A stretch of DNA of 64,000 bases from the NCBI GenBank assembly GCA_023391625.1, contig JAEWAN010000002.1, positions 6,810-70,809 of the forward strand, given 5' to 3'. Source of the stretch: Bacteroidota bacterium. Its GTDB lineage: Bacteria; Bacteroidota; Bacteroidia; Bacteroidales; Paludibacteraceae. Below, in pieces: positions 44,218 through 52,472 of this stretch. Made by a program: the position numbers and the translations under genes. The first letter of the stretch is position 1. Each line of letters begins with the position of its first letter. The notes beneath the pieces are model-generated. The model was not told the DNA's origin. It did not search any database and was given only the letters and a program-made list of their open reading frames with translations.

Positions 44218-46656
44218 ATGCCGAACCAACCGATATATCTGGATGCGGCCCGTTCCCCAAAGGAACGGGCACAGGACCTGTTGAAAGAGCTTTCTTTGGA
44301 AGAAAAGCTGGCGCAGCTGAACTGTATCTTTCCTCTGGGGGATGAATACGGCGACGCAAAGGCTTGGTGCGATGAAATGCCCTGGGGAGCGGGCGAGGTG
44401 AGTACGCTGGAGATGCGGCGGATTCAAACGCTGGAAGAGGCCGCCGCCTGGCAGCGTGCTATGCAGCGCCGTGTAATGGAGAATAGCCCCCACCATATCC
44501 CGGCGATTTTCCACATGGAAGGTCTGTGCGGTGCGTTCATCCAGGAGGCGACCAGCTTTCCGGACGGGCTGGCTCGGGGCGCAGGGTGGGATCCTCAACT
44601 GGAAGAACGAATTGCCCGCACGGTGGCACGGCAGGAAGCTGCCTGCGGGATCACGCACATCCTTGCACCGGTGCTGGATATTGCCCGGGATGCCCGAATG
44701 GGGCGTCAGGGTGAAAGCTACGGCGAAGATCCGGCGCTGGCTGCCGCGCTGGGGGCTGCCTACACCCGCGGCGTGCAGATGACACAGAAAGGGGGACGGA
44801 CCCCGGAGAGTGTAGCCAAACATTTTGTGTCTTTCCACAATTCCCAGGGGGGAATCCATGGCACCCATAGCGATACGCCGCCCCGTCTGTTGGAAGAAGT
44901 CTATGCGAAACCCTTCCAGGCGGCGATCACGGAAGGAGATCTGCGGGGGATCATGCCCTGTTATAATTCCATCGACGGGGAACCGGCCTCTGTCTCGCAT
45001 CGGCTCTTGACGGAGCTGCTGCGCAACCGCATGGGCTTTTCAGGGCTGTGTGTCAGCGATTACGGCGGGATCGGCAATGCGCACACCGTGCACAGGATCG
45101 GTGAGAGCCTCGGGGAAACGGGCTGGATGGCCATGCAGGCCGGTATGGATATTGAGATGCCGCGCCCGGCGGGATACGGAGAGGAATTGGCGCAGATGTT
45201 CCGCGACGGACGCGCCGATCCGGCCGTTCTGGACAGGACTGTGCTGGGGGTGCTGGAAGCGAAATTTCGTATGGGTTTGTTTGAACATCCCTTTGCGCTG
45301 GAGGGCGCCGAGCTTCACGGAGCGTTTACAATGGAAGGTGCAGGGGAAGCTTCGCTGCAGGCAGCGCGGCAGTCCTTGGTGTTGCTCAAAAACAACGGCG
45401 TTTTACCTTTGTCCCGTCCCGCAAAGCTGGCGGTGATCGGCCCTCATGCGGATTGTGCCCGGAAGATGTTTGGCGGCTACACCCATCTGTGCATGATGGA
45501 GTCGATCTATGCCGTGGCCAGCTCCATCGCAGGGGTCGAAGGCAATGGCGCGGCGGTCGGATCCGCCGATGTACGCTTTGTGCCCGGCACAAAGATTCAG
45601 TCGGACGAGGGCGAGCGGTTCGACGAAATTCTGCGCCGGCAAAAGCCCGGCTGCCGCAGCCTGCTGGAAGAACTGCGCGCCCGCATGCCTGACACAGAGG
45701 TAGTCTATGCTTATGGGTATCCCATCGCCGGCGCAGACGAAAGCGGCTTTGCCCAAGCGCTGGAGGCGGTGCGCCAGGCGGATGCAGTGATTTTGACGCT
45801 GGGCGGCAAGCACGGCACCTGCTCCATCGCCTCGATGGGCGAAGGGGTCGACGCCAGTAACATTAATCTGCCGCCTTGCCAGGACGCCTTCCTGAGTGCG
45901 GCGGCCAAACTGGGAAAACCTCTGATCGGTGTGCATTTTGACGGACGTCCCATCTCCAGCGACGCTGCGGATACCTGTCTTGACGCGATCCTGGAGGCGT
46001 GGAGCCCTGCTGAGTATGGGGCGCAGGCGGTGGCCGATGCATTGCTGGGAGACTATAATCCGGGCGGCAAATTGCCCGTCACGGTGGCTTATCACGCCGG
46101 GCAGCTTCCCATATATTACAATCATCCCAACGGTTCCGCGTGGCATGGGCAGGAGAGCATCGGCTTTGTCAACTATGTGGACCTGCCCCATACGCCGCGG
46201 TATTACTTCGGATACGGTCTTTCCTATACGGAGTTTGCGTATTCAGATCTTACCCTGTCGTCTGAAAGAGTCCAGCCGGAAGAAACCGTTGAGATCAGCT
46301 GTACGGTCCGCAATACGGGTGAGTGCGCGGGGGATGAAGTTGTACAGCTGTACCTGCGGGATCGCTTTTCCAGCGTGACGAGACCGGTAAAAGAGCTGGC
46401 GGGATTTTGCCGCGTTACCTTGCAGCCGGGACAGGCAAAGCGCATCCAGTTTGCTGTACATCCCAGTCAGACTGCCTTCCTTGATCGGCAAATGAACTGG
46501 AAAGTTGAGGCCGGCGACATTGATGTGGAGATCGGTGCTTCTTCGGAGGATATTCGCTTGCAGGGGGCGTTCCGTATCTGCGAAGACAGCTGGATCAACG
46601 GCGCGCATCGCGCATTTTATGCCGGAGTCGCAGTGGAACCGGCAGAACAGGAGTAA
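44218..46656 (+). CDS. GH3 beta-glycosidase, normal domain order
   Basis: The 812-residue cytoplasmic enzyme begins at ATG 44218 after AGAGGA; a TTG at 44200 overlaps the previous stop. The N-terminal GH3 barrel has HFVSFHNSQGGIHGTH and the nucleophile Asp in GLCVSDYGGI (about residue 281). The alpha/beta sandwich follows (SLVLLKNNGVLPLSR, VIGPHADCARKMFGGY), then a C-terminal Fn3-like domain (GDEVVQLYLRD, GFCRVTLQPGQAKRI). Family members are beta-glucosidases or beta-xylosidases; specificity is unknown. Confidence 0.9.
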   Translation: MPNQPIYLDAARSPKERAQDLLKELSLEEKLAQLNCIFPLGDEYGDAKAWCDEMPWGAGEVSTLEMRRIQTLEEAAAWQRAMQRRVMENSPHHIPAIFHMEGLCGAFIQEATSFPDGLARGAGWDPQLEERIARTVARQEAACGITHILAPVLDIARDARMGRQGESYGEDPALAAALGAAYTRGVQMTQKGGRTPESVAKHFVSFHNSQGGIHGTHSDTPPRLLEEVYAKPFQAAITEGDLRGIMPCYNSIDGEPASVSHRLLTELLRNRMGFSGLCVSDYGGIGNAHTVHRIGESLGETGWMAMQAGMDIEMPRPAGYGEELAQMFRDGRADPAVLDRTVLGVLEAKFRMGLFEHPFALEGAELHGAFTMEGAGEASLQAARQSLVLLKNNGVLPLSRPAKLAVIGPHADCARKMFGGYTHLCMMESIYAVASSIAGVEGNGAAVGSADVRFVPGTKIQSDEGERFDEILRRQKPGCRSLLEELRARMPDTEVVYAYGYPIAGADESGFAQALEAVRQADAVILTLGGKHGTCSIASMGEGVDASNINLPPCQDAFLSAAAKLGKPLIGVHFDGRPISSDAADTCLDAILEAWSPAEYGAQAVADALLGDYNPGGKLPVTVAYHAGQLPIYYNHPNGSAWHGQESIGFVNYVDLPHTPRYYFGYGLSYTEFAYSDLTLSSERVQPEETVEISCTVRNTGECAGDEVVQLYLRDRFSSVTRPVKELAGFCRVTLQPGQAKRIQFAVHPSQTAFLDRQMNWKVEAGDIDVEIGASSEDIRLQGAFRICEDSWINGAHRAFYAGVAVEPAEQE

Positions 46657-46659
46657 CCT

Positions 46660-49110
46660 ATGAACAAAACCGAACGGGAATCGCTGGCCGCACGGCTGGC
46701 GGAAAATTCTATTGTACTTTTGAAAAACGAAAACGATGTGCTCCCCTTGGCTTCCGGAGATACGATCGCTGTATTTGGCCGTGCGCAGACAGGCACTCTG
46801 TTTTCGGGAAACGGTTCGGGCGGAGCTCATGTGGCAGGGTGCCAGACATTGCTGGAAGCCTGTGAGGAGACAGGCCTTGTGCCGGAACCGCTGCTGAAAG
46901 GTTTCTATGCGTACAAGTTTGCTGGAGAACCGGTGAGCGAAGCGGATGAGTTCGACTGGACCAAGGTGTCGGAGATGGTCAACAGCGGCATCATGTATGA
47001 GATCTTTGGACGGTACCGCCCGCCGGTGGAGGAATTTGAGATCCCCGATACCCTTGCGCAGCAGGCTGCCGAAAAAACCGACACGGCCCTACTGGTATTG
47101 GGGCGCAATTCCGGTGGAGAGGAATGCGACCGCCACAAGGAATCTGACTATTTTTTGACTGCCAGCGAAGAAAAACTTGTCGCCACCGTCTGTCGCCATT
47201 TCCTTCGTGTGGTTGTGGTGCTCAACACCAACGGCCTTGTTGATCTCTCCTGGATGGAGAAATATCCCAGCGTAAAGGCGATTCTGTTTGCTGGCATCCC
47301 CGGAGAACAGGGAGCTGGAGCAGTGGCGCGCATTCTCAGCGGGCAGGTGAATCCCTCGGGCAAACTGGCCTTTACCATTGCCCGAAGGTATGAAGATTAT
47401 CCTTCCGCGGCGCATTTCTCCTGGGACAAAGACCATCTGGATGCCATTCGCTCCTATGAAAAGTACGGCCTTTCGGCAGCAGAAAACGGCAGCACGGATT
47501 TTGCCAAAAGCCCGGTGACCGTTTATCAGGAGGGAATCTACAACGGCTACCGCTATTTCGATAGCTTTGGCAAGGATGTGCTGTATCCTTTCGGCTATGG
47601 CCTTTCCTATACCACATTTGATCTGCTTATGGAGCAGGTCGTTCGAACGGAGACCGGCCTGCAGCTGCAGGTGCGGGTTTGCAATACGGGGTGTCGGTCA
47701 GGCAAAGAAGTGGTGCAGGTATATTTGTCCCGTACCGAAACCGCTCGCGTGGAACGTCCCTCGCAGGAGCTGAAAGGCTTCGCAAAGACGAGCCTGCTGA
47801 AACCCGGAGCAAAAGAAACGCTCACCATCTCCATCCCCTGGCGGGCGCTTGCTGCGTATGAAGAAGAAACGGCGAACTGGGTCATCGAGGCGGGAGAGTA
47901 TCTCTTGCGGGCGGGAATTTCTTCTCGTGAGAACAAACCGGTCGCCCGGCTGCTGGTCCGGGAAGATATTGTGACAGAGCACTGTCATAACCGGTTGGGT
48001 CTTGCGCCCTGCAACCGGGAGAAGCTCAAGTTTTTGTCCGGAGCGAACAAAACTGCTGCGCAGCTGGTATCTGCCGGCCTTCCAACGATTACCTTGTGTG
48101 CGGCCGATCTTCCCGCCCCTGCCAAACCAGCTCCGGTCACAGCGGAGATTCCACCGGTACTGAATACTCTTTCAGACAGGGAATTGGCTGCTCTTTGCGT
48201 GGGTTACGGCGCGGGCACACCCTTCTCGGCGGTGGGAGACCGTAGCGATCCTCCCACCATTTACAGCGAAAGCGGTGCGCCGCTCACGGTGAATGACCAT
48301 CCTACCGGTTTTGAAGGGTATGTCTCTCCCGCCATCCCGCAGGCAGGGATCCATTCGATTTTTTACAAAGACGGTCCCGCCGGGGTGGGCGGTCTGGCCT
48401 GGCCCACCGAAATGCTGCTGGCCTGCAGTTTCGACCGGTCACTCTGGCAGGCTTTCGGCAGTGCCGTAGCTTCGGAATGTGAGGAACAGGGGGTCAATAT
48501 CTGGCTGGCGCCAGCTGTGAATCTGCACCGTGATCCGCTGTGTGGCCGCAATTTTGAATACTTCTCCGAGGATCCGCTCCTGACGGGCCTGTGTGCTTGT
48601 GAAATTGCCCGGGGCGTGCAGCAAAATGGCCGGGTATTCGTGTGCCCTAAACATTTGGCTGCCAACGAGCAGGAAACCTTCCGGCGCGGCAGTGCCAAAC
48701 GCCGTGTGGATGCTGTGGACTCCATCCTTCCTGAGCGTGCGCTGCGGGAACTGTATCTGCTGCCTTTTGAAATGCTGGTGCGGCAGGCGAATGTGCGCTG
48801 CATCATGACATCCTTCAATAAAATCAACGGCGTGTTTGCCGGCGGCAGTCAGGATCTTTGCACCCACATTCTGCGGGAGGAGTGGGGATTTTCTGGAGCG
48901 GTGGTGACCGACTGGGGCGATATGGATATCGTGGTGGACGGCGCTGACGCAGTGGCGGCCGGAAACGATATCGTTATGCCGGGCGGTCCGCCGGTCATTG
49001 CGCAGCTTCTGCGCGGTCTGAAAGAAAATCGCCTGACCCGTCAGCAGCTTCTGCTGGCCGTGTCACACCTGATGGCGCTTTTGCAGGTCGCCAGAGGGAA
49101 TATATTATAG
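46660..49110 (+). CDS. GH3 beta-glycosidase with swapped domain order
   Basis: The 816-residue protein begins with the alpha/beta sandwich (NSIVLLKNENDVLPLASGDT, ALLVLGRNSGGEECDR), then the Fn3-like domain (GKEVVQVYLSRTE), and ends with the GH3 barrel, whose nucleophile Asp is in GAVVTDWGDMD (about residue 751). This circularly permuted order is known from Ruminococcus and Butyrivibrio beta-glucosidases. It starts four bases after the first GH3 gene. No signal peptide. Confidence 0.9.
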   Translation: MNKTERESLAARLAENSIVLLKNENDVLPLASGDTIAVFGRAQTGTLFSGNGSGGAHVAGCQTLLEACEETGLVPEPLLKGFYAYKFAGEPVSEADEFDWTKVSEMVNSGIMYEIFGRYRPPVEEFEIPDTLAQQAAEKTDTALLVLGRNSGGEECDRHKESDYFLTASEEKLVATVCRHFLRVVVVLNTNGLVDLSWMEKYPSVKAILFAGIPGEQGAGAVARILSGQVNPSGKLAFTIARRYEDYPSAAHFSWDKDHLDAIRSYEKYGLSAAENGSTDFAKSPVTVYQEGIYNGYRYFDSFGKDVLYPFGYGLSYTTFDLLMEQVVRTETGLQLQVRVCNTGCRSGKEVVQVYLSRTETARVERPSQELKGFAKTSLLKPGAKETLTISIPWRALAAYEEETANWVIEAGEYLLRAGISSRENKPVARLLVREDIVTEHCHNRLGLAPCNREKLKFLSGANKTAAQLVSAGLPTITLCAADLPAPAKPAPVTAEIPPVLNTLSDRELAALCVGYGAGTPFSAVGDRSDPPTIYSESGAPLTVNDHPTGFEGYVSPAIPQAGIHSIFYKDGPAGVGGLAWPTEMLLACSFDRSLWQAFGSAVASECEEQGVNIWLAPAVNLHRDPLCGRNFEYFSEDPLLTGLCACEIARGVQQNGRVFVCPKHLAANEQETFRRGSAKRRVDAVDSILPERALRELYLLPFEMLVRQANVRCIMTSFNKINGVFAGGSQDLCTHILREEWGFSGAVVTDWGDMDIVVDGADAVAAGNDIVMPGGPPVIAQLLRGLKENRLTRQQLLLAVSHLMALLQVARGNIL

Positions 49111-49127
49111 AAAGGGGCGTGCTGTGG

Positions 49128-50705
49128 ATGACGGAGCATTTCAGAAAACATTGGCAGGCAGATCCTTTATTGATCATCGGCGGCGAGGTCCACAATTCCA
49201 ATTCCTCCAGTGCAGAGGCAATGGCTCCCGTCTGGAAAAAGGCGGATGAATTGTGCCTGAACACTGTGCTGGCGCCAGTCACATGGGAAATGCTGGAACC
49301 GCAGGAAGGGGAGTACGATTTTACAGCAGTGGATATGCTGCTGGATGGGGCAAGAAGCCACGGCAAGCGGCTGGTATTGTTATGGTTTGGCACGTGGAAG
49401 AACGCGCAGTGCGGTTATGCTCCGGCATGGGTCAAGGCCGACACCCGTCGCTTTGCTCGCGCCGAGGTGGAAAAAGGGTCAAATAAGGTTTGCCTCAAAC
49501 AGTTCCACGATATGCCTTATACAACGCTATCCTATCTGTGCACGGCCACACAGCAGGCGGATGCCCGCGCCTTTGCACACTTGATGGCTCATCTGCGTGA
49601 AGTTGATGGCACACAGAAGACCGTGTACATGGTACAGGTGGAGAACGAGACAGGGCTGCAGGGAGCGGCACGGGAGCACTCGGATGCCGCTGACGCCGCC
49701 TTTGCTGCGGATGTTGATCCAGGGCTGATCGCTTTCCTAAAGCATAATACAGACGAAATGGCACCCGATCTGCGCACCGCGGTAAAAGCCGCGCCGGACG
49801 CGGGAAGTTGGAGTGATGTGTTTGGTACGGTAGCGGAGGAAGTTTTCAGCGCCTATCACATTGCACGCTTTGTGCAGTATGTGGCGGCGGAGGGACTGGC
49901 AGAATACGATCTGCCGCTGGCGGTCAACTGCTGGCTGGACAAGGGAGACAAACCCGGAGAATATCCCAGCGGCGGCCCGGTGGCACGCATGATGGAGGTT
50001 TGGCAGTATGCTGCGCCGGCCATCGACGTATATGCGCCGGACATCTATGTGCATGATTTTTGTGATGTTTGCGAGCAATACAAAAAGCGGGAGAACCCGC
50101 TTTTTATCCCTGAAACAGCAACCCACGGCCACGCCGGGCCGCGACTGGTATACGCTGTCGGGCATTGCCATGCAATTGGTTACTCTCCCTTTGGCTTTGA
50201 GGATATGGGAACCGGTTTTGGCGATATGGCTGGAGAACTGTTTGGCGTCGATATCCACGATCCTTTGTTGACCACAACGCAGGACACGGCGGAATATGCG
50301 TGGTATGCCCGGACGATGGATTCGCTGGCGCCGCTGCTGCTTGCTCGTTACGGTACGGATAAACTGCAAGCCGTAATCCATGAAAAGCCGGAGCGGATGA
50401 CGATGCGCTTTGCACAATTCGGCTTTATAGTTGACACAGAGCATTACCTGCTGTCCCGGCAAGACGGTGTGTGTATGGCACTGGAATTGGCAGAAGACGA
50501 GTTCCTCTTTGTTACCTGCGGTTGCGTTATTGTACCCTTTTCGAACTGCGAAGCAAAGCCGCACACTGATCTGCTGTGCGTGGAAGAAGGTATGTATGAA
50601 AATGGCTGCTGGAAAATGACCCGACGGCTCAATGGAGACGAAACAGCCGTTCTTCGGTTCCACAAACCGACTTTGTTACGTATTCAGCTGTTTTCATATG
50701 CATGA
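49128..50705 (+). CDS. GH35-like glycosidase with DUF5597-type C-terminus
   Basis: The 525-residue protein starts at ATG 49128, nine bases after AAAGGGG; GTG 49119 is also in frame but too near. The clan-A barrel has LLIIGGEVHNSNSSS, LNTVLAPVTWEMLEPQEGEYDF, the acid/base Glu in MVQVENETG (about residue 174) and the likely nucleophile in LFIPETATHG (about 330). The C-terminal part resembles DUF5597. Such proteins are related to GH35/GH42 beta-galactosidases; the true substrate is unknown. It is the last gene of the operon. Confidence 0.82.
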   Translation: MTEHFRKHWQADPLLIIGGEVHNSNSSSAEAMAPVWKKADELCLNTVLAPVTWEMLEPQEGEYDFTAVDMLLDGARSHGKRLVLLWFGTWKNAQCGYAPAWVKADTRRFARAEVEKGSNKVCLKQFHDMPYTTLSYLCTATQQADARAFAHLMAHLREVDGTQKTVYMVQVENETGLQGAAREHSDAADAAFAADVDPGLIAFLKHNTDEMAPDLRTAVKAAPDAGSWSDVFGTVAEEVFSAYHIARFVQYVAAEGLAEYDLPLAVNCWLDKGDKPGEYPSGGPVARMMEVWQYAAPAIDVYAPDIYVHDFCDVCEQYKKRENPLFIPETATHGHAGPRLVYAVGHCHAIGYSPFGFEDMGTGFGDMAGELFGVDIHDPLLTTTQDTAEYAWYARTMDSLAPLLLARYGTDKLQAVIHEKPERMTMRFAQFGFIVDTEHYLLSRQDGVCMALELAEDEFLFVTCGCVIVPFSNCEAKPHTDLLCVEEGMYENGCWKMTRRLNGDETAVLRFHKPTLLRIQLFSYA

Positions 50706-50851
50706 ACGTAATATCAATGGGTTAATGGTTGAGATATCAAGAACGACAGTTTAAAGTTCAATAACCTTTGAAACTGTACTATGGAATCAATGAAATTCAA
50801 AATTGTAGTGAATTCCTTGCTGACTGTTGTCAAAGGGGTTGATACAAGCTG
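50706..50851. other. Gap after the hydrolase operon
   Basis: AT-rich DNA with no supported gene and no clear terminator. AAGGGG (50833-50838) is a possible ribosome-binding site for the following remnant. Confidence 0.4.
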
Positions 50852-51124
50852 GTAGATCAAAAGAAAAGTCAAGAGTGGATATTATGCCCTTTATGCCATT
50901 GTAGAACACGAGTCAAAGTGAGGACGGATACTACGTTGTTGAAATTTCCGCTATTTTGCCCTAAATGTAAGCGAGAATTCCTTATCAATGTTGTGAACAA
51001 AAAAGTGTATGTATGTAATAAGAGAATAACCGTAAAGAGCCAGACGTTAAACGAAGAGCCCGCACTTTTCCATGGGAGAAGTGCGGGCGCTGTTATTTTT
51101 GTTTGTAAATGGAGTAGGCTTTAG
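50852..51124 (+). pseudogene. Cysteine-rich KTR-type ICE protein, probably degraded
   Basis: The frame reads QEWILCPLCHCRTRVKVRTD, then FPLFCPKCKREFLINVVNKK, which matches the two-zinc-knuckle KTR proteins found at the ends of clostridial conjugative transposons. No ATG, GTG or TTG lies before the first Cys pair; GTG 50918 is inside the motif. The frame also runs through a terminator hairpin (51059-51089), so the natural stop may be lost. It marks a mobile-element edge here. Confidence 0.6.
51059..51092. terminator. Terminator between convergent KTR remnant and XRE gene
   Basis: GCCCGCACTT (51059-51068) pairs with AAGTGCGGGC (51079-51088) around TTCCATGGGAG, followed on the plus strand by GCTGTTATTTTT. 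It may serve the KTR transcript and, from the other side, the XRE gene. Confidence 0.7.
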
Positions 51125-51455
51125 GACTTCTCACTGTGCGTAGCGCGGCATCGCAGATTTCATACAGCAAGATCGCTTCATCTTCAGTACATGTGGTCAA
51201 TTTAGCTTTTAATTCAGCTGCTGCACCATTTGTGCTATCGGTGTGCTCTGGGTAAAAGATTTCTACCGGATCGATGTTCAAGGTTCCAATTAACGGGTAT
51301 AAGGTTTCCATTGTTAGATTGGAGCGATAGTTTTCAATATCGCCAACTGTACGAAGACCGATTCCCAGAATTTCCGCAAGTTCGGCTTGGGACAGTTTTG
51401 CTTTATGACGTGCTTTGCGCACGGTATCACCCAGGGATTTCTGGTAATCAGGCAT
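51093..51455 (-). CDS. XRE-family transcriptional regulator
   Basis: The 120-residue protein has an N-terminal helix-turn-helix (LGDTVRKARHKAKLSQAELA, ILGIGLRTVGDIENYRSN) and a C-terminal helical part (AAELKAKLTTCTEDEAILL, YEICDAALRTV). ATG 51455 follows TGAGGTGA. The perfect palindrome ATTGTACAAT (51475-51484) lies 20 bases upstream and could be its operator. It is probably a local regulator of element genes. Confidence 0.85.
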   Translation of the reverse strand: MPDYQKSLGDTVRKARHKAKLSQAELAEILGIGLRTVGDIENYRSNLTMETLYPLIGTLNIDPVEIFYPEHTDSTNGAAAELKAKLTTCTEDEAILLYEICDAALRTVRSPKAYSIYKQK

Positions 51456-51474
51456 TATAACTCACCTCAAATGT

Positions 51475-51484
51475 ATTGTACAAT
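51475..51484. promoter_or_regulatory. Palindromic candidate operator upstream of the XRE gene
   Basis: ATTGTACAAT is a perfect 10-base palindrome just before the ribosome-binding site of the minus-strand XRE gene. Confidence 0.35.
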
Positions 51485-51660
51485 GCTTGTTTTGCATCCG
51501 AAATCCATGTATAACGCGTGTTTGAAGGCGCTATATTGCTTGTTTTTGGGCTAATTTAGGATTTCGATACTCTCGAAATTATTTTGAAAAAATGTAAAGG
51601 GATATTTGACATTATCCTAGTACGATAAAGTTGGAGCAAGGAGCGAGGTGGTGAAAGGAT

Positions 51661-51978
51661 GTGGACGCAAATTGGCGCAGAGAAGCCATCGTCGAGATCC
51701 TTCGCCAAGGAAGGAAAGTCAAGGCAAGAGATTTGGCGGACCACTTTCAGGTTACGCGGCAGACAATCTATCACGATATTGTCGCTTTGTCCCTGAACTA
51801 TGATGTGTGTACAGAACCGGGAAGAAATGGAGGAATATACCTTCTGAATGCCAAACGGCACAAGAGAGAATTCCTCTCCTGCACACAAGTGGAGGTTCTT
51901 CGTCAGATATTGGAAAGCCTGACAGACGAACGCAAAGAAATCGTTCAATCCATCCTCGATGATTTTAGCTCCCCTTGA
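51661..51978 (+). CDS. DeoR-like helix-turn-helix protein
   Basis: The 105-residue protein starts at GTG 51661 after GGTGGTGAAAGG. The N-terminal winged helix is WRREAIVEILRQGRKVKARDL, then LADHFQVTRQTIYHDIVALS and GGIYLLN. It has no ligand domain; the end (QVEVLRQILESLTDERKEIV) is a helical pair. It probably regulates neighbouring genes. An ATG two bases upstream is in another frame and gives a short unrelated product. Confidence 0.8.
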   Translation: MDANWRREAIVEILRQGRKVKARDLADHFQVTRQTIYHDIVALSLNYDVCTEPGRNGGIYLLNAKRHKREFLSCTQVEVLRQILESLTDERKEIVQSILDDFSSP

Positions 51979-52472
51979 CCGTGGCAGGTCGGAACCTTGA
52001 CAATAGAAATACATAGCCATGCGGGAGCACTGCAATCTCCAGGGAAAGCGACAGCGGGAAAAGCGCCAAGATGACGATGGCAGAAGGTTTGTACGACCAT
52101 GGGCGGACAGGCTTTTTGCAGTAGTCGGAGCGATATATTTTGCCCGGAAAGAGGTACGGCAGCCTCATTCGCCATGACACTCGTGGCAGAGAACAGTGCG
52201 CCGTTTTTATGTTAGCCCACACGTCAGATGGGCTGGTTGACCTTGGGTTGTAATCAGCAAGACCCTTGGAAGGCCATGATGAAGGGGCTTTACGACCAAA
52301 AGCCCGCCTGCATGGCTCCCATGCGTCGGGGGATGAAACAAATACGATGCGAACATCTTTTCTTAAACCTACATTTAGAATTGCCGTCGTTGACGGCGAA
52401 TCCGTGCAGCGCAGCGGATAAGTTGCGCTGCATTACTTTGTCGTTAACGGCTGACTCGAAAGGAGCATAGCC
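51979..52472 (+). ncRNA. Candidate large structured RNA or leader (about 490 bases, no gene)
   Basis: No supported gene lies here, yet several hairpins are packed together: AGCCCA/TGGGCT (52214-52234), a nested pair GCCAT...GGGCTTT/AAAGCCC...ATGGC (52272-52316), GATGCGAACATC (52346-52357), GCCGTC-GTT-GACGGC (52383-52397) and TGCAGCGCA/TGCGCTGCA (52404-52432). TACGACCA occurs twice (52091, 52291). It could be a stand-alone structured RNA or the 5' leader of the helicase gene. No known class is identified. Confidence 0.4.
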
